Positions 11,823 through 22,306 of a stretch of 64,000 nucleotides of DNA are shown here, in pieces. Under the pieces are notes generated by a model that saw only the letters and a program-made list of their open reading frames with translations, ran no database searches and was not told where the DNA came from. The position numbers were made by a program, and so were the translations under genes. Position 1 is the first letter of the stretch. Each line of letters starts with the position of its first letter. Origin of the DNA: Elmis aenea (Eukaryota > Arthropoda > Insecta > Coleoptera > Elmidae); NCBI GenBank assembly GCA_947652605.1, contig OX393581.1, positions 49,995,924-50,059,923 on the forward strand. The letters are read 5' to 3'.

Positions 11823-12236
11823 TTATTTAAATTGTGTTACATGTAAAACATTTTGATTATGTACGTCGTAAACGCAGTGTTTTAGAAAATTTAACACTAC
11901 TAAACCAGGGTATATAACATAAACTTACATTTAACCATTATGACGTAGTCACCGTAAATCGTTTGTGATGTTAACAACACTTAAGCATTATAGTTTGTAA
12001 TCTGTACAAGAATTTCACAATTCTTTTTACAATAATGAAAGGGTGATACAATAACGCAGCTAAATTATTTTTATGTTATTTAAACATCAACAATATTACC
12101 GAATGCAATATTTATAATGCTAAATTTGTAACTAAAGCAACAGATATTAGTAAAAAATTGTTTCAAAAGCACCATTATCTATTTGGCACCAAAATCATTA
12201 ATTAAATATTTAAAAATTTCCCAATAAAAGCAACTA
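11823..12236. other. 3' flank of the CRAL-TRIO gene
   Basis: AT-rich 3' UTR and flank. No gene seen. Confidence 0.5.
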
Positions 12237-12440
12237 GAGGTCTTTCAAGATAAACTGAACCGCGAAATGCGCAAAGAGAGGGGATGGTGGTTGAAATGTA
12301 GACGTTTCTAAAAACATTGCATTATTATAGGTATTAACCCCGTTGTTGAAATAGACATATGTTTTTAGGTGCCGCAGTAATTAATGATTAAGACGAGTTT
12401 TGGTTTGTGCGTCACAGTTCAGTTTATCTTGAAAGACCTC
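12237..12440. mobile_element. 204-bp MITE, Tc1/mariner type
   Basis: Perfect 24-bp terminal inverted repeats start GAGGTCTTTCAAGATA and are flanked by TA on both sides. There is no coding capacity. TA duplication fits a mariner-mobilised MITE. Confidence 0.88.
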
Positions 12441-12442
12441 TA

Positions 12443-14495
12443 ACTGTTTTTTTAATAATCGTATTTGACACTTGTTAATGTTTTCGCACATTCTTTTATT
12501 TTTGTAGGTGATAAGACATTTTTATTTGCATTTATTGAGATATTTTATTAGCTGCTTTTGTTTTATATTATTTACAGTAATAATTGATCATAGACATCTT
12601 GTACTTAACCATATTTGGTGAGTTTTTTTGTAATTTTAATAAGTGAATTAAAAAAAAAATAATTAATTTGTGTTGTATTGACTAAACATTTTAATCAAAA
12701 CAATATGTGTAAAATTTTAATGTTTGATGTTTTTAACAAACTATGTTTATATTTGAAATGTAGCGAAAGAAACTGTATAGACCGATAAAATTTTTGAATA
12801 CATTTCAGTACAATATTTGTTGATTTAGCTATGTTTTGAATTATGACACATAATGATAGTTTATAATTACATGTTTTTTTGCAGCTTGTTTGTGTATGAT
12901 TGATGTTATTTAAGACATTTTATAATATTAAATTACATATCATTATGAATGTGTAATAAAATTAAAGGAAATTGTATATACTTTAGCTAATAATTGTTAT
13001 TTTTTTAAATGGACGTTGTTTAGGGACCTTGAGCGATCAGATCGACCAATCTTTTTGTTTTGTTTTAGTTTAGTATTATTGTGTATAGTACAAATGAAAA
13101 GTATTGTTGTTTTTAAGTATTACCACTCGATTTTATTTCATTTTATACGTAGTAATTTTTTAAAATTTTATTACAGTTTACAAACTATCGAGATTTACTA
13201 TTTTTAGTTTTTATGTTAACGACGGTAGCCCAATTGTTTGTTATTAAATTTTTAATTAACGTGTACCTTAATTAAGCTTTAATGTAAAAACACTAATATG
13301 CTAACTATGTTCATGTGTCATTGTAGATTTTACAAACACATATTCTAAACGTGATGAATAAATAAACCAAATTTTGTGGATTCTTTTTTTTTTTTTTTTT
13401 ACTTATTAAAGGGAAAACAAATGCTATTTATTCCAAGTATACAGTGTTAGGACAAAGTTCCAAAACAGTTGATTATTTTAGTTGTTTTCAATTTTTTTTT
13501 TTAAATGTGACAAATACATGAAAGAATTTATTGATGTTTTTAATTTTTTACCATTTCTGGTTTAGCAGGAAATGACTCCAACTTTTAATTTTTTAAATGG
13601 CACCCCCGGTATATTTAAACATTTTCGGATGCAGAACAAAACACTATATTTAGAAACATCATCAAGAATGTTATTTTAAAATAAAGTTAATAAAATAATT
13701 GAAAAAATGATATAACACAAAATCAAGAAACATGCAACTACTGCCAATATCAATAAAATTTGACAACAAAGACAGTAGCTAGCTACATGTATCTTGATTA
13801 TGTGATACATTAGTTTTTTCAGTCATTTTATTAATTATACAGGGTGTTACATAACCAAATGGCCAAACTTAAGGAGTATATTCCTTGAGTATATTAACAC
13901 AAAAAAAAACCTTGACGATGTTTTTAAATGGAGTTTTATATTCTGCATCCGAAAATGTAACAATAAACAGGGTTTCACTGAAAGAAAATTAAGCAGGGAT
14001 CATTTTCTGCCACAGCAGAAGTGCAAAAAAAAATATGAAAATGTCATCAATAAGTTCTTTATTTTTGACAACATATTTGAGTCGAATTTCAAAACAAAAG
14101 GTTTGAAAATAACTAAGACAATCAACCCTGTATATCTAAATAAGACGTCAATGAGAAAATCAAAAGTTGACCCCAATGTAAGTAGTTTTGTTTGATGAAA
14201 AAAATAATATCAGCATTTTGTCTGGCATTTGAATTTTACAAATGCACCCAAATTCAGATGTTAATATTTTAAACTATTAACTTACTTAATCCTGTAGCCT
14301 ATCTACCTGTGAAGGTGTAAGGTGATATTTTAAACTAAAAAAGACTTAAAAATGAAAAGGCAACATTTGTTATGTAACAATTGAAAAGACAATTTGTATA
14401 ATGATATGTTAAATAAGTACAGTTCTTCATATTCACCTATTCTTTTATTTATTTCATTGCCACAAAACAATAAACATAATCAATTTAAAATAAAA
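12443..14495. other. AT-rich intergenic stretch with degenerate inverted repeat
   Basis: About 2 kb without a supportable gene. A poly-T run lies near 13385-13400. A degenerate inverted repeat pairs 13548-13690 with 13900-14035 (shared block ATTTTCGGATGCAGAA). Between the arms at 13838 lies a TACAGGGTGTTACATAACC end, also found inverted near 53290. Confidence 0.55.
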
Positions 14496-17050
14496 TTACT
14501 TTTGGATTTTTCTGACAGACATATTAATATCGACGCAGGTTTTTCCGCTATCGTGTGTTATTTCCGTTAACATAGACATATTTCCACCAGCTAACATGGT
14601 CAATGTTGCTCTCTTATCACTGATATCAATTTTCTTGTCTGGACTTCCACACCATTTTCCCTAAAACAGATTTTAGTGTAAAAATGTGACCCTCTAACAT
14701 TAACAACAAATTGTATACAGCAATTTTAACTGCGGAGAAAATTCGTGAGTAAATAGAACTGCGGTTCATCTATTTATTTTACCTTTGGACCCGGACAACC
14801 TCTTGGAAAATTGAACAAATTAATTATTTTTTCCATGTCACCTTTGGGATTCGCAAATACTTTACACATATCTAAGTCGCCTTCTAGTACTGGTAAAGGA
14901 CTTTTTTCATTTCGAAAATGCTCCTACAACACAAATATTTCTTTCGTGGTGTCACAAATTAGCTAGGTAATATATATTTTTTCTAATGAAGGTACCTGGG
15001 CAGTTTTAAATGGTCTGGTTACAACAAGACATCCTTCTAGTATAATGTTACAATCCTTATCCAATATCATTCCTGCATTTTGTAATTGAATTACGCCGTT
15101 TGGAATACAGTTTTTAATGTGATGTACTTTAAACTCATAGTCATACTATAAGAAATTCTAAATTATTTTATAAACAAATAACAAACATTTTGTACATTAT
15201 TCTTATAATTTATATATTCGAAAATTTCGAAATATACAGGGTGATTGATATTCGAGATTAAGCATGGGGATCTCGCTTATTATAATAGCTAGAGTATAGG
15301 TTTAAATTTGGCAAAGTTGCTAAATTTTGTGCTCAGTAATATTCCAAAGAGAAATTGAAAATATCTCAAACGGTAACCGAGAAAATTAAGAAAAACCGGA
15401 AAATACGATTTCGATTTTTGAAAATCGTCTATAACTCCTTTGGAGTTTGGAATATTTTAAATATGTAAATACATTGCTGAAGCAACTTTTTAAGCCAAAT
15501 CGGATGGTGGTCACAAATTTTTCCCAGATCAATTCGTTTTTATTTTATGATAACCAACTTTATTTTTTCTTTGTATAGAATAACGGGATGGTGGTCCTTG
15601 GGTTTATAAAGAAAACTCTTTACATCAGCTATATATTTCGGATCTTTACTTGATCCTTCATCAGTAGCGATCAAATAAAGATCCGAAATATATAGCTGAT
15701 GTAAAGATTTTTCTTTATAAACCCAAGGACCACTATCCCGTTATTCTATACAAACTACTACATGGTCGTAATTTTTGGTTCATTTATTTTTTCTTATGGG
15801 CACAATTTTTGCTATTTACATAATCAAATACTACTAGCATTTATTTTTCTGAATTCATTGATGTATCACACATGGTATTTTACTTCTTTATTCATTGCCA
15901 AATTTAAAAAAAGGGTTTTAAACAATAACCATTCTAATTCAAGTAAGCTGGTCGTTGTAGTTTATGTTGTTTCCATGACAACCAATCAACAAACTAAAAG
16001 ATTTGAAAGTCTATTACTTGTCACATTAATAGATTCGTAAAAATTACCTTTATTAACAAAGAAAAATGCGATATGCTGCGAATTTTTTATTCATTAAATA
16101 GGAATTCTACGGTGTCAAGGCAACGATATACAGAAACATGTCTGGAAAGAAGACAACCCTCGCACACATATTTTTGTACGTTGGACAGAAACTTGGGAAA
16201 ATATGGGGCTTTTGCCAAAAATATGGCAGTTTCAGATGACAATATAAGAAAAAAAAAATATTACAAACATATCCAGAAAAAACACTACATTAAACAGAAT
16301 TATAAGTAAATTTGTATAAAACATGTGATAACGGATAACAAAACCTAAAAGAACGGTATAAAAAATTCGTTATTAAAGTTCATTTTTACGAATTTATTAA
16401 TGTGACAAGTAATAGACTTTCAAATCTTTTGGTTTGTTGATTGGTTGTCATGGAAAACATAAACTACAATGACCGGCCTACCTGATTTATAATGGTTATT
16501 GTTTAAAACCTTTTTTTAAATTTGACAATGAATAAAGAAGTAAAATACCATGCGTGATACATCAATGGATTCAGAAAAATAAATGCCATTTGATTATGTA
16601 AATAGCAAAAATTGCGCCCATAAGAAAAAATAAAGTTCGTGGTCATAAAAGAAAAACGAATCGATCTAGAAAAAAATTGTGACCCCATCCGATTCGGCTT
16701 GAAAAGTTGCTTCGGCAATGTTTTTACACATTTAAAATATTTCATACTTCAAAAAGGTTTTCCTAATTTTCTCGGATACCGTTTGAGATATTTTCAATTT
16801 CTCTTTGGAATATTATTGAGCACAAAATTTTGCAACTTTGCCAAATTTAAACCTATACTCTAACTATTATAATAAGCGAGATCCCCATGCTTAAACTCGA
16901 ATTTCAATCACCCTGTATAAATAAAAATTTGATTTTATTTATTATATAAAACATATAAATTTGTTTATTGTTTTTACTTACGCAAGCCAATGATATTTTG
17001 GCAGGAAGTAGAAAAATCCACAAAAATAATACCTGAACCAGTGATTGCAT
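14496..17050 (-). CDS. Small secreted eight-cysteine protein, paralogue A
   Basis: Four exons, 16982-17050, 14996-15145, 14783-14923 and 14496-14660, give 174 aa; every junction falls between codons. Exon 1 encodes a complete signal peptide (MQSLVQVLFLWIFLLPAKISLA) with predicted cleavage just before Cys23. The mature part has eight cysteines (23, 36, 55, 62, 93, 116, 124, 162), all shared with the neighbouring paralogue, and a DxC then CPxPKG pattern (LDMCKVFANPKGD; RGCPGPKGKWCG). Size and cysteine layout resemble insect DUF1091 or MD-2-related (ML) lipid-recognition proteins, but I cannot choose between them and do not assign a function. Intron 1 (15146-16981) is almost wholly a palindromic transposon. 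A tandem paralogue lies at 18089-19845. Confidence 0.85.
15571..15753. repeat. 183-bp near-perfect hairpin nested in the left arm
   Basis: Arms of about 85 bp around a 13-nt loop (15656-15668); outer ends TTGTATAGAATAACGGG and complement. The right arm of the host element lacks it, so it arrived later or was lost there. Confidence 0.85.
16073..16309 (+). pseudogene. DUF4817-like helix-turn-helix fragment in the element loop
   Basis: A 78-codon frame whose first 45 residues (LRIFYSLNRNST, RRQPSHTYFCTLDRNL, KYGAF) follow the pattern of insect DUF4817 domains, a predicted DNA-binding helix-turn-helix found at the start of insect transposase-like proteins. No catalytic domain follows; the frame degrades into Lys-rich low-complexity sequence. 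It is probably the leftover N-terminus of the autonomous element's transposase. Confidence 0.55.
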
Positions 17051-18088
17051 ATTAATATTGTTTATGTTTATACATACGGGTGTAATCACTGTATGAGCTT
17101 ATAGAGTACCAATTGGGGTAATCTGTTCAACCACCCGTAACACAATTATTAAAACATTTGGCACAATAGAAGGCATTGTAATGATTCGAAGGTCTATGAT
17201 TTAAAGAAAATGTAATGAACGATAACGCTATTATTTTTGTTACTTTAAATACGGAAATAATAGAACGATTCTATAATTGATAGTTTTTACAGCAAAGCTG
17301 TTATTATATAACATTTTGTGTCAGTAACAACTAAATTAAGTACTTAAATGTGATTTTTCTGTTAACAGTAATCAATTCATGGAATGTTAATTACTTTTAC
17401 ATGGTGTACACCTAGTGTATATTTAATTTATATCTTGTACAGTAATCAATATAGAAAAGTTTTTATAAAGAGTCAACAATTTTATAATTTAAAATCATTG
17501 CAATTTATCCTGAGTGTTTTGCTTTAATGTAGCAAATAAGAAACATTTTCACTTTAAATAGAACACCCTGTACAGGATGTTCCAGTTATCATGAGCAGCA
17601 TGGGGATCTCGTAAACAGTAGGTAAGAGATAAATGAGTCAAAATGATCTATGATTTAAAAGCAAATATTTTGAGTATGATTTCAAATAAGCAAGTTATAA
17701 GCAAAAATCGAAAACACAATTTTTTGTTATTTATGAATAGCGCAAAAACGTTTTATAGATTTTTTTTCTTATAATAGTTGCTCTTAAATCATAGATAATT
17801 TTGACTTATTTAACGAACTCTGTTTCTCTTACCGCTTACGAGATCTCCATGCTGTTCACAATAACTGGGAGCCCCTAAATTTTAAATTTTTTAAATTCCA
17901 AATCAAATTCTCTTTTTCGGACCTAAAATCAACAGTTTTTGATTTATTTAGGTTTTTTGAAACTATCGACAAACGCAGAAAAACAACTTGTGTAATGATC
18001 TGTTAAATAAAACGTGTTTTTATATACACACATTTATTTAATCACTTCATTACCACAAAACAATAAACTTTATTACTTAGGAACAGAA
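17051..18088. other. Spacer between the tandem secreted-protein genes
   Basis: About 1 kb without a gene, holding the promoter of paralogue A and the 3' flank of paralogue B. The segment at 17140-17340 resembles 19930-20160 upstream of paralogue B (both contain GATAGTTTTTACAGCAAAG), so upstream sequence was copied with the gene. A small inverted-repeat element sits at 17573-17875. Confidence 0.65.
17573..17875. repeat. Small inverted-repeat element abutting another element's end
   Basis: The left arm (from CAGGATGTTCCAGTTATC) pairs with the right arm (GCTTACGAGATC through AATAACTGGGA). Its left TA is shared with an ACACCCTG end on the other side, so two elements abut. Related sequence is at 31182-31662. 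Confidence 0.6.
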
Positions 18089-19845
18089 TTAATGCTGGAT
18101 TTTTCTGATAGTCAAATTAATATCGACACAGGTTTTTCCGACATCGTGTGTTACATCCGTTATCATGCTTAGATTTCCAGCTAACATGGCCAATTTAATT
18201 TTTTGGTCGCTGATATTGAATTTCTTGTTTGCATTTCCACAGACTTTTCCCTAAAAAGTATTTTGTAATATAAAAAAATTACTCGATTAACATTAAAATT
18301 CATAAATAAATTGAACTGCTACTAATTTATCTGTTTCTTTTACCTTTGGAGCTGGACAACCCTTTGGCAAATCGTACAATGCAATTAATTTTTCTACATC
18401 ACCTTTGCCATTCGCAAATACTGAACACAAGTCTGTGTCACCCTCTTGTGTAGGTAAAGGAAGTTTTACAACTTTGTAATGTGCCTACAAGAAATGTAAC
18501 TTGGTATAAGACTATATTTTACAAATACGTTAGGTGACGTTAATTTTTTTTAATAAAGACGAACTTACCTGGGCTGTTTTAAACGGTTTGGTAACGACAA
18601 GACATCCCGTTGCTATAATATTGCAATCCTTATCCAATTTTAATCCCACATTTTGTAATTGAATTACACTGTTTGAAGCGCAGTTTTTTATGTGATTAAC
18701 TTTAATCTCATAGCCGTTCTATATGAAATTTTAAATTATTTTATTAACAAGTAACAAATATTTTATACAATCGGAATATACAGGGTGTTTCTTAAATATT
18801 GCGAAAAATTTCGGGAGGTGATTCCTTATTGAAAATTAAGGGGGGTCTTTCATATACATTTCTTTCCTTAGACGTCTCCTTTCGGAGTTACACCCCCCTA
18901 AAGTGGAGCAGTAAAATTTGCTTTTTATTGTATTTCTCAAATTTGGATAAATGTAGGAGAATGATATTTGGTAGATGTTTTATACTTATTAAAAGGTTTC
19001 CCATAGTTATATTTTTAATCATCTCCCACCTTCACAGGGGCTGAAAAGTGCGACCCCTGTTGGTTTTTTTAAATCAGAACTTTTTGGTGGGTTAAAATTT
19101 TGCGATTAAAAAATTCTTTTTTGATTTCTTTAGAAACTTGCAGTTTTTGAGTAAAAAATAAAATAAGTAAGCATGGTCCAATAAATATTCCAATATAAAA
19201 CTATTCATTTTGGTGGCGGAACATAAACAAACCATGGTAACCCCCAAAATGAGTCGTTTTATATTGAAATATTTAATAATTCACGCTTACTTATTTTATT
19301 TTTTACTCAAAAACTGCAGGTTTTACGAGAAAAACCAATTAATAAAAAAAGTTTCTAAATAAATCAAGCTTTCAAAAAAGAATTTTTTAATTGCAAAATT
19401 TAAACCCACTAAAAATTTCTGATAAAAAAACCAACAGGGGTCGAACTTTTCAGCCCTCTGTGAAGGTGGGAGATGATTGAAAATATTACTATGGGAGACC
19501 TTTTAATGAGTATAAAAAATCTACCAAATATCATTCTCCTACATTTATCCAAATTTGAGAAATAAAATAAAAACCTAATTTTACCGCTCCCCTTTAGGGG
19601 GTGTAACTCCGAATGGAGACGTCTAAGGAAAAAAATGTATATGAAAGACCCCCCTTAATTTTCGATAAGGAATCACCTCCCGAATTTTTTGCAATATTTA
19701 AGAAACACCCTGTACAAATAAAACCCTTAGATTTTATTTGTTACAAAAAACACATGTTTTCCTTGTTTTTACTTACACAAGCCAGTGATATTTGGACAGG
19801 AAACAGAACAACCCACAAAAATAATACCTGAAGCAACGATTCCAT
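18089..19845 (-). CDS. Small secreted eight-cysteine protein, paralogue B
   Basis: Four exons with the same phases and lengths as paralogue A: 19777-19845, 18569-18718, 18344-18484 and 18089-18250, giving 173 aa. The signal peptide is MESLLQVLFLWVVLFPVQIS with cleavage before Cys23. All eight cysteines are conserved, along with VIQLQNVG, LDKDCNII, GCLVVTKPFKTAQ, CPAPKG and the near-identical KTCVDIN-T-RKIQ C-terminus. It differs from A mainly in charged surface residues, notably the exon 3 start (AHYKVVKLP against EHFRNEKSP). Intron 1 (18719-19776) is filled by an unrelated palindromic transposon. Function is unassigned; a secreted lipid- or odorant-type binding role is inference only. Confidence 0.85.
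18781..19712. mobile_element. 932-bp palindromic TA-flanked element in intron 1 of paralogue B
   Basis: Ends CAGGGTGTTTCTTAAATATT and complement, TA on both sides. The two arms, about 450 bp each, are inverted near-copies almost to the centre near 19240. No coding capacity. Confidence 0.88.
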
Positions 19846-20496
19846 TTTTAATGTGTCAAATTTAACATCTCTACATTTATATATGTGTAAAGTGTAATCA
19901 TGGTATGTGCTTATAAAATTATCATTTGGGGTAATTTGTTTAACCACCCATAACCCAATTATTAAAACATTTTGCACATTAGGTTGCAAAATAATAGCTA
20001 CGAACACTTTAATTTAAAGAAAATAGTAGTAACATATAATAACACTATTAATTTTTGTTACTTTAAATACTGAAACATTAGACTGATTCTATAATTGATA
20101 GTTTTTACAGCAAAGTAGTGATTATATAATATTTTGTGTTAGTAACAACTAAATTAAGCAAATGTAGTTTTTTTGTTAATTACAAAAATCATAAAACTCA
20201 TCTGATGTCCCTAATTATTTTTACATGGTGTCTGCCCCACCTAGCGTAGTTTCTCCCATATTTCATTAAGTAATCATTACAGAAAAAAGTTGTTTGAGAT
20301 CAATTATTGCCTTGGAGATACCGCCGCTAAATAAAAAAACCGCATCTCCTGTTAAATAAACTTAAAGAACTTAAGTGTTAAAAAAAATTGAAAGTGTTGT
20401 CTTGCTCAAAATTTTCATAAAAATGTAAATTTTATGAAAACGGTTGGCTTTAGACCCATAAAACCTAATACATCTTTAAAGTAATCCAAAAATATA
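19846..20496. promoter_or_regulatory. Upstream region of paralogue B
   Basis: No gene. It contains the promoter of paralogue B and a block similar to the region upstream of paralogue A. Confidence 0.5.
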
Positions 20497-21372
20497 CAGG
20501 GTGTTCCATTTAAAATTGCAAAGTTTGAGTCCATTTCCGGTTGAACCGGAAGTTGTATTGCAACCTCACAAGGGAGGGTCCCGATATGTTGTCGCTAGAA
20601 CCTGATAAAGGCTGTGTTTATTGCATCAAGAACATCAAAACTAAATGTTTTGCATAGTTATACGTGCCACTGGCCATTTCTTTCGGAAAAAAAGGAGAAA
20701 AATTGATAAGTTGAATAATAAAAGTAATTTTTGCGATCGTGTTGGCCATGAAACCGTCAGAGATAAAATCAAAATTCTTCTATTTACCAAGTAAAATGGT
20801 GCAAAGTTTTTAAAAATATCTTAAACGGTTCCGGAGAAAAACGCGAAAAACGAGGCCCTTGTAAAAACGTTTTCCCCTTTGTTAAACGCCTATGCAAGTC
20901 GCATAGATTTAGTTAAACAACTTCTCAAATCATAGCGCCTTTGCAGGAGTTTCGTTTTTGACGTTTTTCTCCGAAACCATTTAAGATTTTTTCAAAAACT
21001 TTGCACCATTTTACTTGCAAAGGATGCCTGAAATGGTAAATAGAAGAATTTCGAATTGATCTCTGACGGTCTCATGGCCAACGCGATCGCAAAAATTACT
21101 TTTATTATTCAACTTTTCAATGTTCCCCTTTTTTTCTGAAGGAAATGGCCAGTGGCACGTATAACTCTGAAAAAAAGTTAGTTTTGATGTTCTTGATGCA
21201 ATAAACATATGTAGTCTTGATCAGATTTTAGCGACAGCATATCGTGACCTTCCCTGGTCTGTATTTTCATCCAATTCGAAAAATACGATAACGCTTAGAT
21301 ACCAAATTTCATTGTAGTTTCTTTAATGATGTTTTAGATATTTGTCTATTTCCATACTTTTGCGCACCCCTG
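20497..21372. mobile_element. 876-bp inverted-repeat element, TA-flanked
   Basis: Left end CAGGGTGTTCCATTTAAAAT, right end GCGCACCCCTG, TA on both sides. The inner arms pair (ACGTGCCACTGGCCATTTC; GTTTTGATGTTCTTGATGCA), while the outer 130 bp differ, so the ends may be chimeric. The inner arms match the element at 22905-23670. Confidence 0.8.
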
Positions 21373-21374
21373 TA

Positions 21375-22306
21375 TATAAAACAATTCACTAAATTTTTAT
21401 ACATCTATTTTTATTTAAATTCCTTTGCTCTGACTAATTTATCGAAAACTCTTTTATTGAAATTAGTTATAATTTCAACCAAAAATAGTAAAATCGGGCA
21501 TAAAACGTCCTAAATTTTTAATCTCAATTTTCTCGCTCAGAGGTAGTAAACACAAAAAAATTGGTTCCTTATAAATATCGCACGAAATTTCTGTTTTAAT
21601 TTTTATCCATTTACATTTAAAAAAATGTCAATAATATTTTTGATAAAGAACAGATAAATATATTAGCTCGTAAGCTCGTAGCCCTTAATTTGGGGTTGCA
21701 ATAATTGCAGCGCCAATAGCACTCGTAACCCCCACTACATGTCTACTCGCCACTACGTATTTAGTATGATAGCACTGTGGGACTGCAGAAATGCACCCCG
21801 TGTATTAATTTCATAAGACAGCCATTGTAATAAAATGTAAACTATCAAGTGTAGCTGCAGTACAAACGATGAAATAATGTTTGAAGAATATGCATAGGGC
21901 TGCAATCCTGCAGTTCCTGCTGCAAATTTTCAAAAAACCACATCACAACATATTTTATTCTTATTTATAAATATTACAATTCTGTATTTAAAAAAAGGTC
22001 ATTATAATTCCATAAACACACATTGAATATTCTTGTACATATCACTTATCACATCAACAACCAATAGGAACACCACGTGAGAGCTAAAAATATTTACATT
22101 GTCAAGTCACAGCACATAGGCAGGTTCTGTTTTTTGTACTAATGTGTTGCACTCTTTGGCAAACTGCAGCATACGCTGTTAAAAATATCGGGAAAAATAA
22201 TTTTCATCCAGTGTACTGATATAGCGTAAAACACCTTCTTAATTTAGTTTTTATAAGTCTTGTTCTTTCTCTATTAACAAATAATCAAGTTTCATCCGAA
22301 GCTGAT
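21375..22306. other. Intergenic, 3' flank of the zinc transporter
   Basis: About 930 bp of AT-rich sequence without a supportable gene. Confidence 0.5.

Larger units (their letters stand above)
15237..16915. mobile_element. Palindromic TA-flanked element in intron 1 of paralogue A
   Basis: 1679 bp with ends CAGGGTGATTGATATTCGAG and its imperfect complement, both flanked by TA. The arms are extensive inverted repeats, for example 15973-16037 against 16388-16452. The unpaired centre (about 16040-16385) carries a DUF4817-like reading frame. A separate 183-bp hairpin is inserted in the left arm only. Confidence 0.85.

Noticed and set aside
15762..16745. Membrane-like frames in the arms of the 15237-16915 palindrome
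   Set aside because: Mirrored frames in inverted transposon arms (for example 15762-16040 and 16503-16745) reflect repeat sequence, not genes.
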